Below, in pieces: positions 10,940 through 23,600 of a DNA stretch of 64,000 bases; the first letter of the stretch is position 1; each line of letters opens with the position of its first letter. Origin of the DNA: Manis javanica (taxonomy: Eukaryota > Chordata > Mammalia > Pholidota > Manidae); assembly GCF_040802235.1 (NCBI RefSeq), contig NC_133169.1, positions 44,027,034-44,091,033 on the forward strand, given 5' to 3'. A program made the position numbers and the translations under genes. The notes beneath the pieces are model-generated. The model ran no database searches. It was not told the DNA's origin and worked only from the letters and a program-made list of their open reading frames with translations.

Positions 10940-13900
10940 ACTGCAATATTTCCAGAATCTCTTGCCTGGCTTTAGTACATCTCCATATCAATAGGTATTT
11001 CCAAGCGGTGGAGAGAAATCGGCCATCTCCATATCAAAAGGTAATTACAAAGGTGAGCAATGGCATATCTGCACCAGAGAGGTTGGGTGGGGTCTGTTCT
11101 TCTGCAGCTGGGTCACAGGAGATGTGGGATGACTGCTTGTAAGAAATAAATGGGTTTCTCCCACTTTATTTCTCCCTTTAACTGATTTCAGTTTGAAAGG
11201 TATTTTGGCTTGGGATTCGCCCCCCACCTGGAGTTACATCTGGAAGTAGTTGGCAGGACCTCTGAACCCAAAATACGCATCTACATAGGTGTGATGCTTC
11301 GGTAGGGTGCCTCTGGGCATGGTGGGGAGGCCCCAGTGGCTGCAGCAGTAGAGGGTTCAGCTTCACTAGGGAGCCCATTGTCTGTGGGGATTCCAATTGG
11401 GGAGCCCCTAGGAGGAAAATGGTCTGGTTAAAGCACCTCCTAGAGGGGTGGGCCTTCCCCATAACTGGGGAAGCGTGGAGTCACCGGAAGCTCTGGAATT
11501 AGCCCTCTGTGAGATAGAAGGCTGCTTAGAGGCCCTGAGTTGCTGTGTAGCAGCTGGGATTGTGGGATGTCTTCTCCTCAAGAGGGTGGAAAGTGTTATA
11601 GAGGAGAGAGAGGGACTTTAGCAGGAGACAGACACACTTCAGCATCGTTTGAAAGAGTTTGGTGATGACCTATGGGATGCCCTTAAGAAAGAGAGACAGT
11701 TATTGAGAATATGGGTCATGCTTCTGGAAGATATATTAGATGCAAGGGTAGAGGCAGCTGGAGAATCTGTGTGGCAGGAGGCCACGGGGCAGGGGGAGGA
11801 GAGAGTGGTGGCTTCAGTCCTGAAGATGGTGGAGGAGGTGTCAGGAGAGGGTGGGGGTGGAGCTGAGGGCCAAACTGTTTCCTAGGTCACCACCTGAGAC
11901 ACCAGCCTTTCCCATATTAAAGGCCCACCCAGTTGTAATTAAGAAAGAAGAAATGCAACATCCGCAGTCTCCCTGGGGTGGGAGCTGCCCCCTCCCCAGG
12001 CTGTGGAGGACTCCATGCTCCATCCCTATACCCAGGATGAGCTGGTGGACATGAGCATCCAGTTTTGGCAGAAACTATTGGAATCTCTGCTGACAGCTTT
12101 GTGTCTCTGGGATATGGGGGTGGGAAACATTGTTATGTTGGGTTCTGAAGTGAGTAGACTGGCTTCCCTGATGACTCACCCTCTCCTCCAGCAGTGGTTG
12201 CAAAGTGCCCATCACACCTCAGGGAATCAGGCGCTTCTGTATTGGCTGACAGCAGCCCTCAGGGCAGTTTGACTTAATCAGGATGATTAACCACACTTAT
12301 CCATTAGCTGGAAAATGTATGCAGAGCTCCAATAGGTGTTACAGAGGATGGACATGAAAAATATAATCTATAACATGGACCCCCAGAGGTCCAATTAGTT
12401 GTTCACCATAGGAATGAGAAATCTGGTGCTGCATACAGCTCCCCCATCTCTCTTTGGGTACCTAGTGAATACTCTTGCCCCCCACATAGGGTAACCCATA
12501 AGGGAGTCTACTTGTACTTTAGCAGATCTGGGGGAGGTTGAAACAATAAGAGCATGGAGGGAAGTACAGGCTACGACTGAAAGAAGAGGTGCAAAGGGCC
12601 CCATGAAGGTCTCGAGGACCCATATGTGGGTTGATTTGATGAAGGCAGGGATAGTGAAAGAAAAATTTGATGGGTTGCCCAATAGGATCTTGTTAGAACT
12701 GTAGCACCAGTGAAAGTCAGAGCATCAGTTTCAGACTCTGAGGTCCAGGATATGGAGGCCGGAGTCAAAGCCCCATGTCAGGCCTGTGTCCCTGCATGAT
12801 TTCCTGGTGGACGGTACTCAGGCACCGCCTGGGACCTCATTTCAACAGGATGACTATTCGGCATTGCAGTTGGACTGAAGGGAAAGTCAAAGCCCACACC
12901 TTGGGGAACATGGTGAGAACTAGAGGCCACACGTAGTCCGCATGTAGAATTAGCAATTCATTCGTACCCAGTGAGTGTACAATGTGTCCTGATGCTCATG
13001 AACACAGGAGCTGAATGTTCTCTGATTTATGGCAACCCTGAGCATTTTCTTGGGACCCCTGCTTTGGATATGGGGTGAGGCAATCAGAGTGAAGAAAGCC
13101 CAAATCCCGTTGGGGAGAGGGCATTTACCCCAACAGGAGTGTACTACATACATTTTTCCCATCCCAGAATATATTTTGGTGGTAAATATTCTGCACTCTT
13201 CTGGTTAAAGACCAGTGGAAGTGAGTTCAGACTGAGGGTTCTTGTGGTAAACACAGTTCTAAGGGGACGTGCTCAGCTCGCACTTATAGCTCTGCCTGTA
13301 CCTGGATGAGTGATACATTCTCAGCAATATAAACTGCTTGGGAGGGGCTACAAGGGAATTTTAGAAACTGCAGGAGTTGGAGGTGGGCATCATAAAGCCC
13401 ACTGACAGTCTTTCTAAATCCTTGGTGTGGCCAGTGAAAAAGTTGGATAGCTACTAGTGTGTGAATGTGGATTACAGGGAATTGACTAAAGTTACATCCC
13501 CTCTGCATGCTGCTGACCCCTCTATAGCATTGCTTATGGACAGACTCAGTCATGAACTAGGGATGTATCTTTATGTTGTGGACCTTCTCAATGCTTTATT
13601 CTCTATTGGCATAGCACAGAAGTGTCAGAAACAGTTTGCTTTCACATGGAAAAGCTGGCAGTGGCATTCACTATCCTTCCACAGGTATACCTCCACAGTC
13701 CCACCATTTGTCACGGATTTGTGACCCAGGATTTGACCACATGGAAGAAAGCACAGATGGTGTGGCTGTATCACTATATTGGTGATATCATGCTCACATT
13801 TGATTTTCTTGCAGATTTACAAGGGGCAGTTTCTAGACTGCTGCAACATCTACAGGAGAAAGGATGGACTGTGAACAGCACCAAGGTTCAAGGATCTGGT

Positions 13901-15560
13901 TTGTCTGTAAAATTCTTGTGGGTTATCTAGTCACTTAAAACTAAGGTATTTCATGAAGCAGTCATAGCCAAGGTCCAGGCTTTCCCTATCCCTACTAATG
14001 TGGCAGTCTTACAAGAGTTTTTGAATCTTTTGGGCTATTGGAGAGTATTTATCCCACACTTGGCACAAATTCTGAAGTGCTTTTCCTGGTTGGTATGAAA
14101 AGGCATCAGGTGTGACTGGGATTAAACATGCGCAGATGCTTTTACTGCTGATAAGCAAGCAATCAAGGCTGTACAGGCCTTGAGTGTAATGGACTCACCA
14201 CAGCCCTGTGAGCTACATGTTCATGCAAGTGAAGATGGCTATGGATGGGGTCTTTGGAAGCAGCTTGAATGGACACGCCATCCTATTGGATTCTGGTCAC
14301 AACTATGGAAAGGACCAGAGGTCTGGTACAACTTAACAGAGAAGCAACTGACTGCTGTGTACCACTCCTTGCTGGCTACAGAGCCCATCACTGGCACACC
14401 TCTGACCAAGGTGATAATCACCTATTACATCATGGAGTGGGTGCGAGACTGGACCCAAAGGACATGGACTGGGATGGCACAGACGCCTACACTGGTCAAA
14501 TTGGGTGCATACTTACAGCAATGTAGTACCCTCCGTACTAGCCCCTTAAGTGGAGAACACCAAGGCTTATTGGGGCCAGTGATGTGTACCAGTGGTAAGT
14601 AGGAGGAACTTGCTTTTGAGCCATTGGTAACTGCGAGTTCTTATCAGAAGGGAAAATCCCCTAGACCTTAAGATGGTTGACATACAGATGGCTCCACTGT
14701 GAGCGGCCCCCACAGTGGAAGGCTGTGGCTTTCCATCCTAAGATTGATATAGTGTGGATGGAGGATGGAGAGGGGAGGAGCAGCCAATGGGCTGACTTGC
14801 AGGCAGTATGGCTCATGATCACCAAGGAGCTCTCCCCTTAGTTGTCTGCATTGACATCTATCGGGGCTTCTATTGGGGCTTGACCCTGTGGCTGGCGACA
14901 TGGTACCATGCCAACTGGATGGTTGGTCACTGGCCCCTTTGGGGGCAAGAATTGTGGCAAGACCTATAGGGCTCTGGTTCTGGTCAGACTAAGACTGTTA
15001 CCATATATCATGTGACTGGCCACTTGCCTTTGGCATCCCCAGGGAATGATGAAGCAGACACATTGGCCCAGGTGTGCTGGCTATAAGAAAAGCCTGCCTC
15101 TGATGTGGCCCAATGGTCACCTCAGCATTTGTTGCACATGGGGCAAAAGACGACATGGGCTGCAGCCCATCAGTGGGGCTTTCCATTGACCTTTGAAGAG
15201 GTCAGCTGAGCCCGGAAAGAGTGCCTTGTGTGCTCTAAGAGGGACTTACACTGAGTCCCGCAGTGACATGGGACAATAGTAAGGGGGCCCTTGTCAGGTG
15301 GCAGATAGACCTTATTGGACCTCTGCCCATATCAGAAGGATATCGGTATGCCATGACTTGTGTGGACACAGCTACCAGGCTATTGGTTGCTTTTCCTGCA
15401 CGTTGTGCAGATCGGCATGCCACCAAGAGGGGCCTAGAGTGTCTCTTCAGCCTATGGCCAGCCGCAGGTGACTGACAGTAATCAAGGCACCCACTTCACT
15501 GGACATGCATTTACTGGACACCCATTTCACCTTTAAGCCTCTGAAATGTTTTTAGGAACT
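10940..15560 (+). mobile_element. Endogenous retrovirus fossil, copy 1 (class III-like)
   Basis: A broken provirus-like element. Its parts in order are LTR- or leader-like sequence (about 10940-11250, with AATAAA near 11141), a gag-like region (about 11.3-12.7 kb), a protease/reverse-transcriptase region (about 12.8-14.1 kb, with RT-like peptides at 13461-13930), RNase H-like sequence (about 14.1-14.9 kb) and integrase-like sequence (about 14.9-15.5 kb). Peptide resemblance is to ERV-L-type pol as I remember it, though class I is not excluded. No clear 3' LTR or env is seen. It carries many breaks and cannot be functional. From about 12630 onward it is collinear with the minus-strand copy at 47.3-51.0 kb. 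It is old, on the scale of tens of millions of years. Confidence 0.8.
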
Positions 15561-15829
15561 GTGGATGAAAATCAAATATAACTGGAAAATATCTATTTGA
15601 CCATCTGAATGACTGTATATGTTTTTCTGATGACTCATTACATCACAACTGCCTATATCCTGACAGCAAGGTGCATCTCCTCAGAATGGTATAATAAAAT
15701 ATCTGCAAATATCAAAGGAAGGTAAGTAATGGTTTTTCTCAACAAATAGGAAATTCTTCACTCCTATTAATCAGGAGGCTAAATAACATTTCTCAGTCTT
15801 GTTTGTGGACATGCTTTTTTCACTTTCCC
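15561..15829. other. Junction sequence between ERV copy 1 and the inverted OR14 block
   Basis: AT-rich sequence with no match seen in either neighbour. It marks the point where similarity to the OR14 upstream block ends. Confidence 0.4.
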
Positions 15830-18239
15830 AATATATAATTTCTTAGTTTTCATTACATATACATCATGAACTATAATTTTTTAGATTTAATTTTTAATTT
15901 TCAAATACATAAATTCTTATCATTAAAGAATATTATTATTATACTGATATAGATCTATTCCAACAGTTTTATACAGCTTTTACCTTAATATTGATGCCCT
16001 CCTTAGTCTTACCTAGAACTTATATACTTACAATTCTATATATCTTCTACATAAAATGGAAAATAAATGTTTGAAAACACAGATTTTGAAACAATAATGA
16101 CAGCATACAGAAAAAATATCAGCCGTGGATTATTTCTTATGTTTACTTGGTTCAGCACACAGCACTACTACTGTTGTGGCAAATGAAATTATAGCAACAG
16201 CTATGAAGTATTTGATAGGAATTCTCTAGATGTGGGGCACTGCATTGGGACTCTGCTTATCTGTCCAGTTGAAACCATGTTCATTTTAAAAATAGAAATA
16301 AAGTCCTCAAATGAAGCAAAAATTGCAGAGAAATTGCACTGTGAAGTGAAGGAAGGTGAATGTTAAGACAGCAGCGATGGGGAATGCGGAGGGCTCACCC
16401 CTGGGCAGGGCATGCTCAGGATCCAGGGGGCTACAGCCTCTGCGTGAGCTTCTCAGAATCTACATTTTTTATATGGTTTACATAGATTTTTCCTATTGAG
16501 ATAGGATTTTATAAGTTCTTCAGATGAAAAATGTACCACCTTTAGGTTGTGGAAAAGGCCAATCATAGCCCACTTTATATGCAAAAATGGACCCATCTGT
16601 GCCATCACCTGCAAAGACTCTGGGAATAGCCTTACAATTCAGAGTTGGCCTGCTGCCCATGAGTAGTTTAAATCAGGTAATGATCTCTAGAGCCCAGGGT
16701 AGTGTAGTGTAATTAAAGTAGGAGAATGTAGACAATAAATGAATACGTAGGTATGGTATCATATATGCATGTGTGTATGTGATTACTAAGTGATTAACAG
16801 AAACAAATTCATGAACATATGTGTTTCTTCATCATTAAAAGGCTGCAATGCAGAATCTGCATGGAACTCACAGATAATATATATTCTCTCTATAATATAT
16901 ATATGATATACATATATATTTATTATACATTATGTAATTATATATGATATATTTACATATTACATATTATATAATATATACTATCTATTATATAATATAT
17001 AAAATCTATTATTGCTATATATAGTATTTTATATATATATATATAAAATACATATGGACCCCTGATGATTTGTGTCTTCTTTCTCTCAACAACTGAGATG
17101 TACACAATCATTATCTATATAAAATACAGTTATTTATGCTTGATGTGTCCACCCCGAGAGCAATTGAATGCACTGTGTCTAGTTCTACTAGGCTGCATAG
17201 AGAGTTGAGGTGACAGGTGTTGAGAAGTCATTTAAAGTATCAAACCAAAAATGAAAGTATCAATCAAGCCTTTAGTCCCTTACTGTCATGGTACAGAATG
17301 TAGGATGACCTGGAGAAGCACTGACTCCTCCTCTGCCATTTTCAATAATGGAAAGAAAAACTGACCAAAGGTCAGAAGGGCTGGCACAGGTGTGGTGTCA
17401 CCACTACTGAAGGATCCACAAGGAAAAGGCTTATGTGCCTGGGGGTCGGAAGGAAGAGGAGGAAGGGCAGGGATCAGAGAGCACTGAGCAGGGAGTCAGT
17501 GGGAGACAGGCGTTCTGAAGATGCATCCTTCCTGCCCCCATGTGGGAGCTTTGGATCAGGACCCCAGTTCAGGAGCCCCTGCAGTGTGGGCAGGTGGGCC
17601 GTGGCTCCCATCATTCACAGCAACAGGTCCAGCCTGAGAGGCCTGAGTCACTGACTTGACAGTATTTTCTAAAAGTTCACTGCAGGGATGGAGTATCGTG
17701 TCTAGTGTAGGGATGGCAGCTTTCCTCTCTCTGTTCTGCCTGTAAAACCCTGGAATCACCTGTTACTGGCCTGAAGGACCAAAGAGGGAAGTATGATCAA
17801 GGGCGGGACTACTCAGGCCACTTATCTGATCATTCCTTGGTTTGTAAATACGTGCCTGAAGGTCAAATATCCTTTCTTAGGCTTGAGGACCTAATGGATG
17901 AGGTTCTTACAACAGCGCTTTTATTTATGTGTTTATTAATTATTCATTTATTTATATTTGAAGTTATGGAAGTGGTGATTCAATTGACTGTTGAGGTAAA
18001 AGTTCAGTTTTCATATTGCATATGAGGAAATTAATTCTCAATAAAATGTGCCATTTAGAAACCTTGTTTGTTATGATTCCTTGAATCATGCAAAATGCAT
18101 CACACTTTACTGTGTGATGAGGAGGGCTTATCATATAATTGATTCTTGGTATGGTAGACAGAGAGCTAGGTAGAAAAAGGTAAATGGGGACGTGAGAGGC
18201 ATAGTTACTATTCTCTGATAACTTGCTTTGCAGAAAAGA
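15830..18239 (-). repeat. Inverted orphan copy of the OR14 upstream block
   Basis: This segment is the reverse complement of about 51.3-54.6 kb. Anchors are 15985-16005 with 54385-54405, 16150-16250 with 54140-54240, 16480-16620 with 53770-53910, 17180-17300 with 53070-53190, 17520-17790 with 52590-52860, and 17910-18120 with 51420-51640. The first five keep a nearly constant coordinate sum of about 70390, which shows collinearity. It also matches the left block at 0.8-2.4 kb. No OR gene accompanies it. The AT repeat at 16870-17060 corresponds to the one at 53330-53500. Confidence 0.8.
16870..17060. repeat. AT-rich microsatellite
   Basis: A run of TATATA and related dinucleotide-like units in degenerate form. 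It has an AT-rich counterpart in the right paralogous block at 53330-53500, so the repeat predates the duplication. Confidence 0.85.
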
Positions 18240-18600
18240 TGTCCAAGAAAGAGCAGACCTTGGAGGGGCATACCAGTTGCTATTTGCAAATATCATCTTG
18301 AAGATATCCCCTGACTGTTGCCTGGAGATTCCCACCCACTTGTCAAGAACTGAGTTTTGGCCATTTACTGCTCCCCTTCTGAAAACCAATCAGAATTGCA
18401 TTTTCACCTTATTTCCATGGTGGTCCAGAGTGAGAACTGGTTTGTGCCTATAAAAAAAGAGTTCTGTGCTTTGTCATGGAGGAAAATGCTTTGAGAGCGA
18501 TTCCCAGAGTTCTGCTTATTTGCTGCCAGTAATAACCTTTGTTACGATCTGGCTCAATTGAGTCTTATGAGCTGACCATGGGCAGAAGAGGGAGGTATCA
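18240..18600 (+). mobile_element. LTR, same family as the one at 51000-51308
   Basis: The segment starts TGTCCAAGAAAGAGCAGACC and matches the reverse complement of 51000-51308 almost throughout. It has promoter-like parts: AACCAATCAG near 18387 and CTATAAAAAAAG near 18448. The flank just before it, GCAGAAAAGA, matches that in the right block (GCAGAACAAGA), so both descend from one insertion. No retroviral coding sequence follows it here, so it stands alone. It is old. Confidence 0.65.
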
Positions 18601-19640
18601 GGAGAAATCACACAGGGAGAGCAGATAGTCACTAAGAGCATCCAAGACTCACTGAGAACAGATGCTCACCCGGAGGTGAAACTCTTACAATCTGACACTC
18701 TCTGAGAGACACGTATTTTTAAAAAGCTGAGACAGGATTCTGGGAATAGCGCAGAGCACAGAGAGCCTGGATCCATCTTTTCACACCCAGACACTGATTC
18801 AACACCTACACACAGAGCAGTTCATCTGGAAGAATGGAGACTGAAGTGAGCACCTGCACAATGAGGTAAAAAAGACAGAAGGTCATGTAGAAATGGCAGG
18901 AAGACAGAGACATGGTAGGTGCACAGTGTAGGGCCGTAAGCACTCTGGGATGAGAGAAGCCCGACCAGGCCACAGTTGCTCTCCTTCTGCACATCTCTGT
19001 GCAGCCAAGGGCAGGGACTGGGCACGTGTGCCAATCTCAGACTTGGTTCAAGCCACCTTCTGACCCGCATTTATACCCAATGTGCCTAAAGGGAATCCAG
19101 CTGTCCTAGCAGCCTGCCTGTGGCCATCCACCAGCCCAGCCTCCATCAGTGGGACCAGAAATGCCCACAGCATTACAGGAATTGTGCACAAAATCCCAGA
19201 CTGGCACCAATGCTGCTGTTCCTGGGAGTGGCCCTGAGGGCACACAGGTTATGTGCCAGGAGGCCAAGGGGACTCACCTGGTGCCAGTTCAGGAGTTCCT
19301 GGATGTGCCTCTGACACACCACCGGCCCCAAACCCTCCTCCCTCCAGTGCAGAACCCACAGGTGTTCACCCAGAAGCCCCTCTAATGGGCCTTGCATACT
19401 GTGCCCCATAGACCGAGCACTGGGAGGCCCAGCACCAGGGAGAGCTAGTCTCAAACTCACTCAGCTCCTGCTGGCCTGAACCATGAGGGTTCTGAGGTCT
19501 ACCCAGGGGGACCTCCTGCAAATGGCAAATCCCTCACGGCTGAGATCGTGAGCCCTTGAAGCCAATTCGTGGATCAAATACAGGAAGTCATGCAAAATGA
19601 GACAGAGGAATGAAAAATGCCAGAACACAAATTCTAGCTG
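18601..19640 (+). mobile_element. Probable old L1 5'UTR fragment
   Basis: The stretch is GC-richer and ends with ATGCAAAATGAGACAGAGGA, which resembles the sequence just before ORF1 in old L1 elements. No ORF1 continues. The assignment rests on that segment and on the general style of the preceding sequence. Confidence 0.5.
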
Positions 19641-20639
19641 CTGTTGCCACGGTTGTGGGGAGACTGTCACAGTCCCCTCAAGAGCTCCCCTTCAGGCCTC
19701 CTCCAGCCATCAGGTGGCCCCCCTAGTACAGAACAAAGCCCTATTTGGTGGTCTGATGGCTGAATACTCAATATCACATGCTCCTATTAAACAACCCAGT
19801 GATCATTTCCTGTACCTGAAATATTCTAAACCCTGTTACCCTGTTGCCCTCTTACAAAGGTCCCATCCAACCCTATTTTGGTGGAAGAAAAGCTCTTCTA
19901 ATCTGCCAGATGCTGCCCAATCTGACTGAGCAGGCCTTGCACCGTCTTGATGGAATCTGGCTCACTGATAGGAATAGTTTTATGTCAAATGGGAGGTGAG
20001 TAGCTGGGTATGCCGTGGTCTCTGACTCCAGGACACCAGTAGCCAGGTCCCGACCCCCAGCACCTCTGCCCAGGTGACCGAGCTTGCCCTGACCCGAGAC
20101 CTTGAACTAGCTGGGGGAGCTCTTTCTCCATTGATTATAGTTGTGCCCTGGCATCAGTTGCAAAATTTGGGGGTGCCAAATTTTAACAAGTTGATAAGTT
20201 CCTGTCTGGGAGACACTGGCAAGCTGGAGTGAGGCAGATGAAGAGCACAGGATTCTGCCCACCGACCTCTGTTCTGCAAGAGCAGTTCTATAAACCTCTA
20301 GGAGTGAGCTAGACAGGAGCCTGCCCTCAGGCCAGAGGTCCCAGTCGTGCAAATAGGCAGCCTTTTCAGACTGACATGTTTCATGCACGTGGGGGCGGTA
20401 GTCTGCCAAGAACCATCTCTGATCGTTACAGTCCCATAGGACATACGAGCACAGCTCCTAGGCACTCGGGGGTTTTCTCTGGGCTACCAGCACAAAAACT
20501 TAAGCATGAGACCTTAGGAGAAGGATGCCAGATGTGTGGAGAAGCCCTCCTCCGGGACACACTAGCACTGTGGAACATGGCCAGTGCAGTGTGCGGAGGT
20601 TTGTTTTCCTTAACCGACATCTCCTCCCTCAGTCCCTGC
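19641..20639. other. Unassigned GC-richer kilobase
   Basis: No convincing gene is present; open frames on both strands are short. Composition is unlike the surrounding AT-rich DNA, which suggests a repeat relic such as an LTR or retroviral internal segment, but I recognise no family. Confidence 0.35.
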
Positions 20640-23600
20640 TAACTACCATTTTACATTCTGCTATTAGGAGGCTGACTACTCTAGATTCCACACATAAATG
20701 ATATTATATAATACAGACCTTTCCTTGTCCTCCGTATTTCCCTTACATAATATGCTCCACATCCATCCTTATTGTCAAATAAGGCAGGATATACATATTT
20801 TTAATGGTGGAATAGTATTTCGTTGTATATCTTACATTGTCTTTACCCATTCATCCATCAATTGACATTTATGTGTTTCCCTACCTTGGTTATTATGAAT
20901 AATGCTATTGAATATAGAGGAACAAATATATTTTCAAGATCCCAATTTCAGTTTGTTTGAATGAATACTCAGAAACGGTATTGTAGGATTTTATGGTATT
21001 TCTATTATTGAGTTCTATTGTTTTCAATAATGGTTGTATTAATTCCTATTCCCATTGACAGTGTAACATCGTTCCCTTTTCTCCATAGCTTCTCTATCAT
21101 GTGTTATCTTTTGAATTTTTAAATAACAGCCATCTTAGAAGGTGTGAAGTGATATCACTTTGTGATTTTGATTGCATTTCCTGATTATTAATGATATTGA
21201 GGAGACACATATATGTTTGTTGTTCATTTTGGAAGTCTTCATGATAAAAGTATCTATCCAGGTCTTTTGTCCCTACTTTCTCTGGGTTACTTTTGTAATG
21301 GAGTTGTATAAATTTCTCATATACCTTGGATATCAATCCATTAAAAGGTATATGATTTATAAATATTTTTTGCCATGTCATAGAATGTCTATTCATCTTA
21401 TTTATTGTTTACTTTGCTGTGCAGAAGCTTTTAAATTTGATGTAGTTCAACTCTTTATTTTTGTTATTATTGCCTGTGCTTTTGGCATCAAAAAGAAAAT
21501 TGCTAAATATAAAAGTAAGGAGTTTGCTCCCTAATTCTTCTCTTAGGAGTTTTAGCTTTTCAGGTCTTATGTTTAAGTTTTCAATCATTTTGAGTTAGAT
21601 GTTTTGTGTGATGTAAAATAAGGGTCCAATTTAATTCTTTTGCAGGTGGCTGTCCAATTTTCTCAGCATTATTTATTGAAGAAAGTATAATTTTTCCCAC
21701 TGTGTTTTCTTGGTCCCCTTTTTGAAGATAAGTTGGCATACATGCTTTGGTTTATTTCTGGTCTATTATCTTCCATTGATCTATGTGCTTATATTTAAGT
21801 GTATCATACTGTTTTGCTTCCTATAGTTTTATAATACAATTTGACATCATGTAGTGTTATGCTTCCAGCTATATTTTTTTTCTCAGTATTGTTTTGATAT
21901 GTGTTTTAGGATTATTTTTTTTCTGTATGTATGAAGACTGACATCAGAATTTCAAAAAGAATTGCATTCAATCTGTATACCACCTTGGTAGTATGGACAT
22001 TTTAACTATATGAACTATTATTCATGAACTAAGGCTGTCTCTCCATTTTTTGGAATGTATTCATTTCTTCTAGGAAGTTTTAATATAATTGTGCATAAAT
22101 ACATTTATTATTATTTCCATTACTGTGACATCAGTTGCTATCCTTCTATTTTTTAAAAATATAGTTTTTTTGAAGTATAAATGATATATTATGTTGGTTT
22201 CAGTATACAACACAGCGATTCAACAGGTACACACACATTATTAAATACTCATTCCAGTGAGTGCAATTACTATCTGTCAACATGGAAGGATGTTACAGAA
22301 CAACCGATTATATTTGCTATGTTGCGCTTCCATCCCTCTGACCAACTTATATTATGATTGAGATATTTGTGCCTCTTTATTTCCCACACCCACCCCAGCA
22401 ATCCACCCCAACTGGTTCCCTGTGATAATCACCAGTCACTTCTCAGTATCTATGAGTCTATTTTTATTTTGTTCATTTTGTTTTGTTTTAGATTCCACAT
22501 ATATAAGTGAAATCATATGGTATTTGTCTTTCTCTGCCTGGCTTGTTTCACTGAGCATAATACCCTCTATGTCCATCCATGTTGTCACAATGGCAGGATT
22601 TCTTTCTTTTTTTTTGCTGAATAATATCTTATCATGTATATGTACCACCTCTTTATCCATTCATCTATTAATGGACACTTTGGTTGCTTCCATAGTTTGG
22701 CTATTGTAAAAAATGTGGCAATAAACATAGAAGTGCATATAACCATTTTAATTGAGGTTTTATTTTCTTTGGGTAAATTCCTAGAAATGGAGATACTGCA
22801 TCATATGGTGTTTGTATTTTTAGTTTTTTGAGGAACCTCCATAGTGATTTCCATACTGGCTGCCCCAATATAAATTCCTGTTAACAATGTAAGAGGGTTG
22901 TCTTTTCTCCACATTCTCACCAACACTTTTTATTTTAGTCTTTCTTATTTTCTTACTCTAGGTAATGGTTCACTATTTTTTTATCTTTAAAAAGCCCAAT
23001 TTTCACTTTATTGATCTTGTTTTGTTTTTCTAGTCTCTATGTCATTTACATATACTCCAATGTTTATATTTCCCCCTTTCTGCTAATTGTGGACTTTATT
23101 TTTTCTTATTTTTCAAATTTCTTGAGCTGTAAAATTAGGTCATTTATATGAGATATTTTTTTTCCCTTAAAGCAGGCATCGATCCTTACAAACTTCTCTC
23201 TCATAATTATTTTTGTTACACCCCATAAGCTTCGGTATGCCATGTTTTCAGTTCTGTTTGTCTCTTGATTCCTTATTTCTCTATTGATTTCTCACTTGAT
23301 TCATTGGTTATTTTGGAGTATGTGGTTTCAATTCCACATAGTTTAAAGATTTTCCATATTTCTCTTATTAATGTCTTCTAGTTTCATACCTTTGTAGTTG
23401 GAAAAGATTGTAGACATTATTTCAATCGTCTTACTTTTCTTAAAATTTGTTCTGTGGCCTATAATTTATCCTAGAATGCGGTCCATGGGTGTTTGAGAAG
23501 AATTTATATTTTGTATATGTAGAAAGCTCTGCATATGTCTGTTAAGTCCCTTCGATGTATAGTTTTGTTCATGTCTGCTATTTTTAATTGATTTTCCATT

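Noticed and set aside
17964-18389. 141-codon minus-strand frame
   Set aside because: It spans the border between the OR14 block and an LTR, so it cannot be an old gene; the matching right-block sequence does not keep it.
18822-19460. Several overlapping frames of 62-95 codons on both strands
   Set aside because: They lie in L1 5'UTR-like sequence and show no conserved motif.
23180-23260. Possible splice or promoter elements in T-rich minus-strand L1 sequence
   Set aside because: Ordinary L1 ORF2 sequence in reverse.
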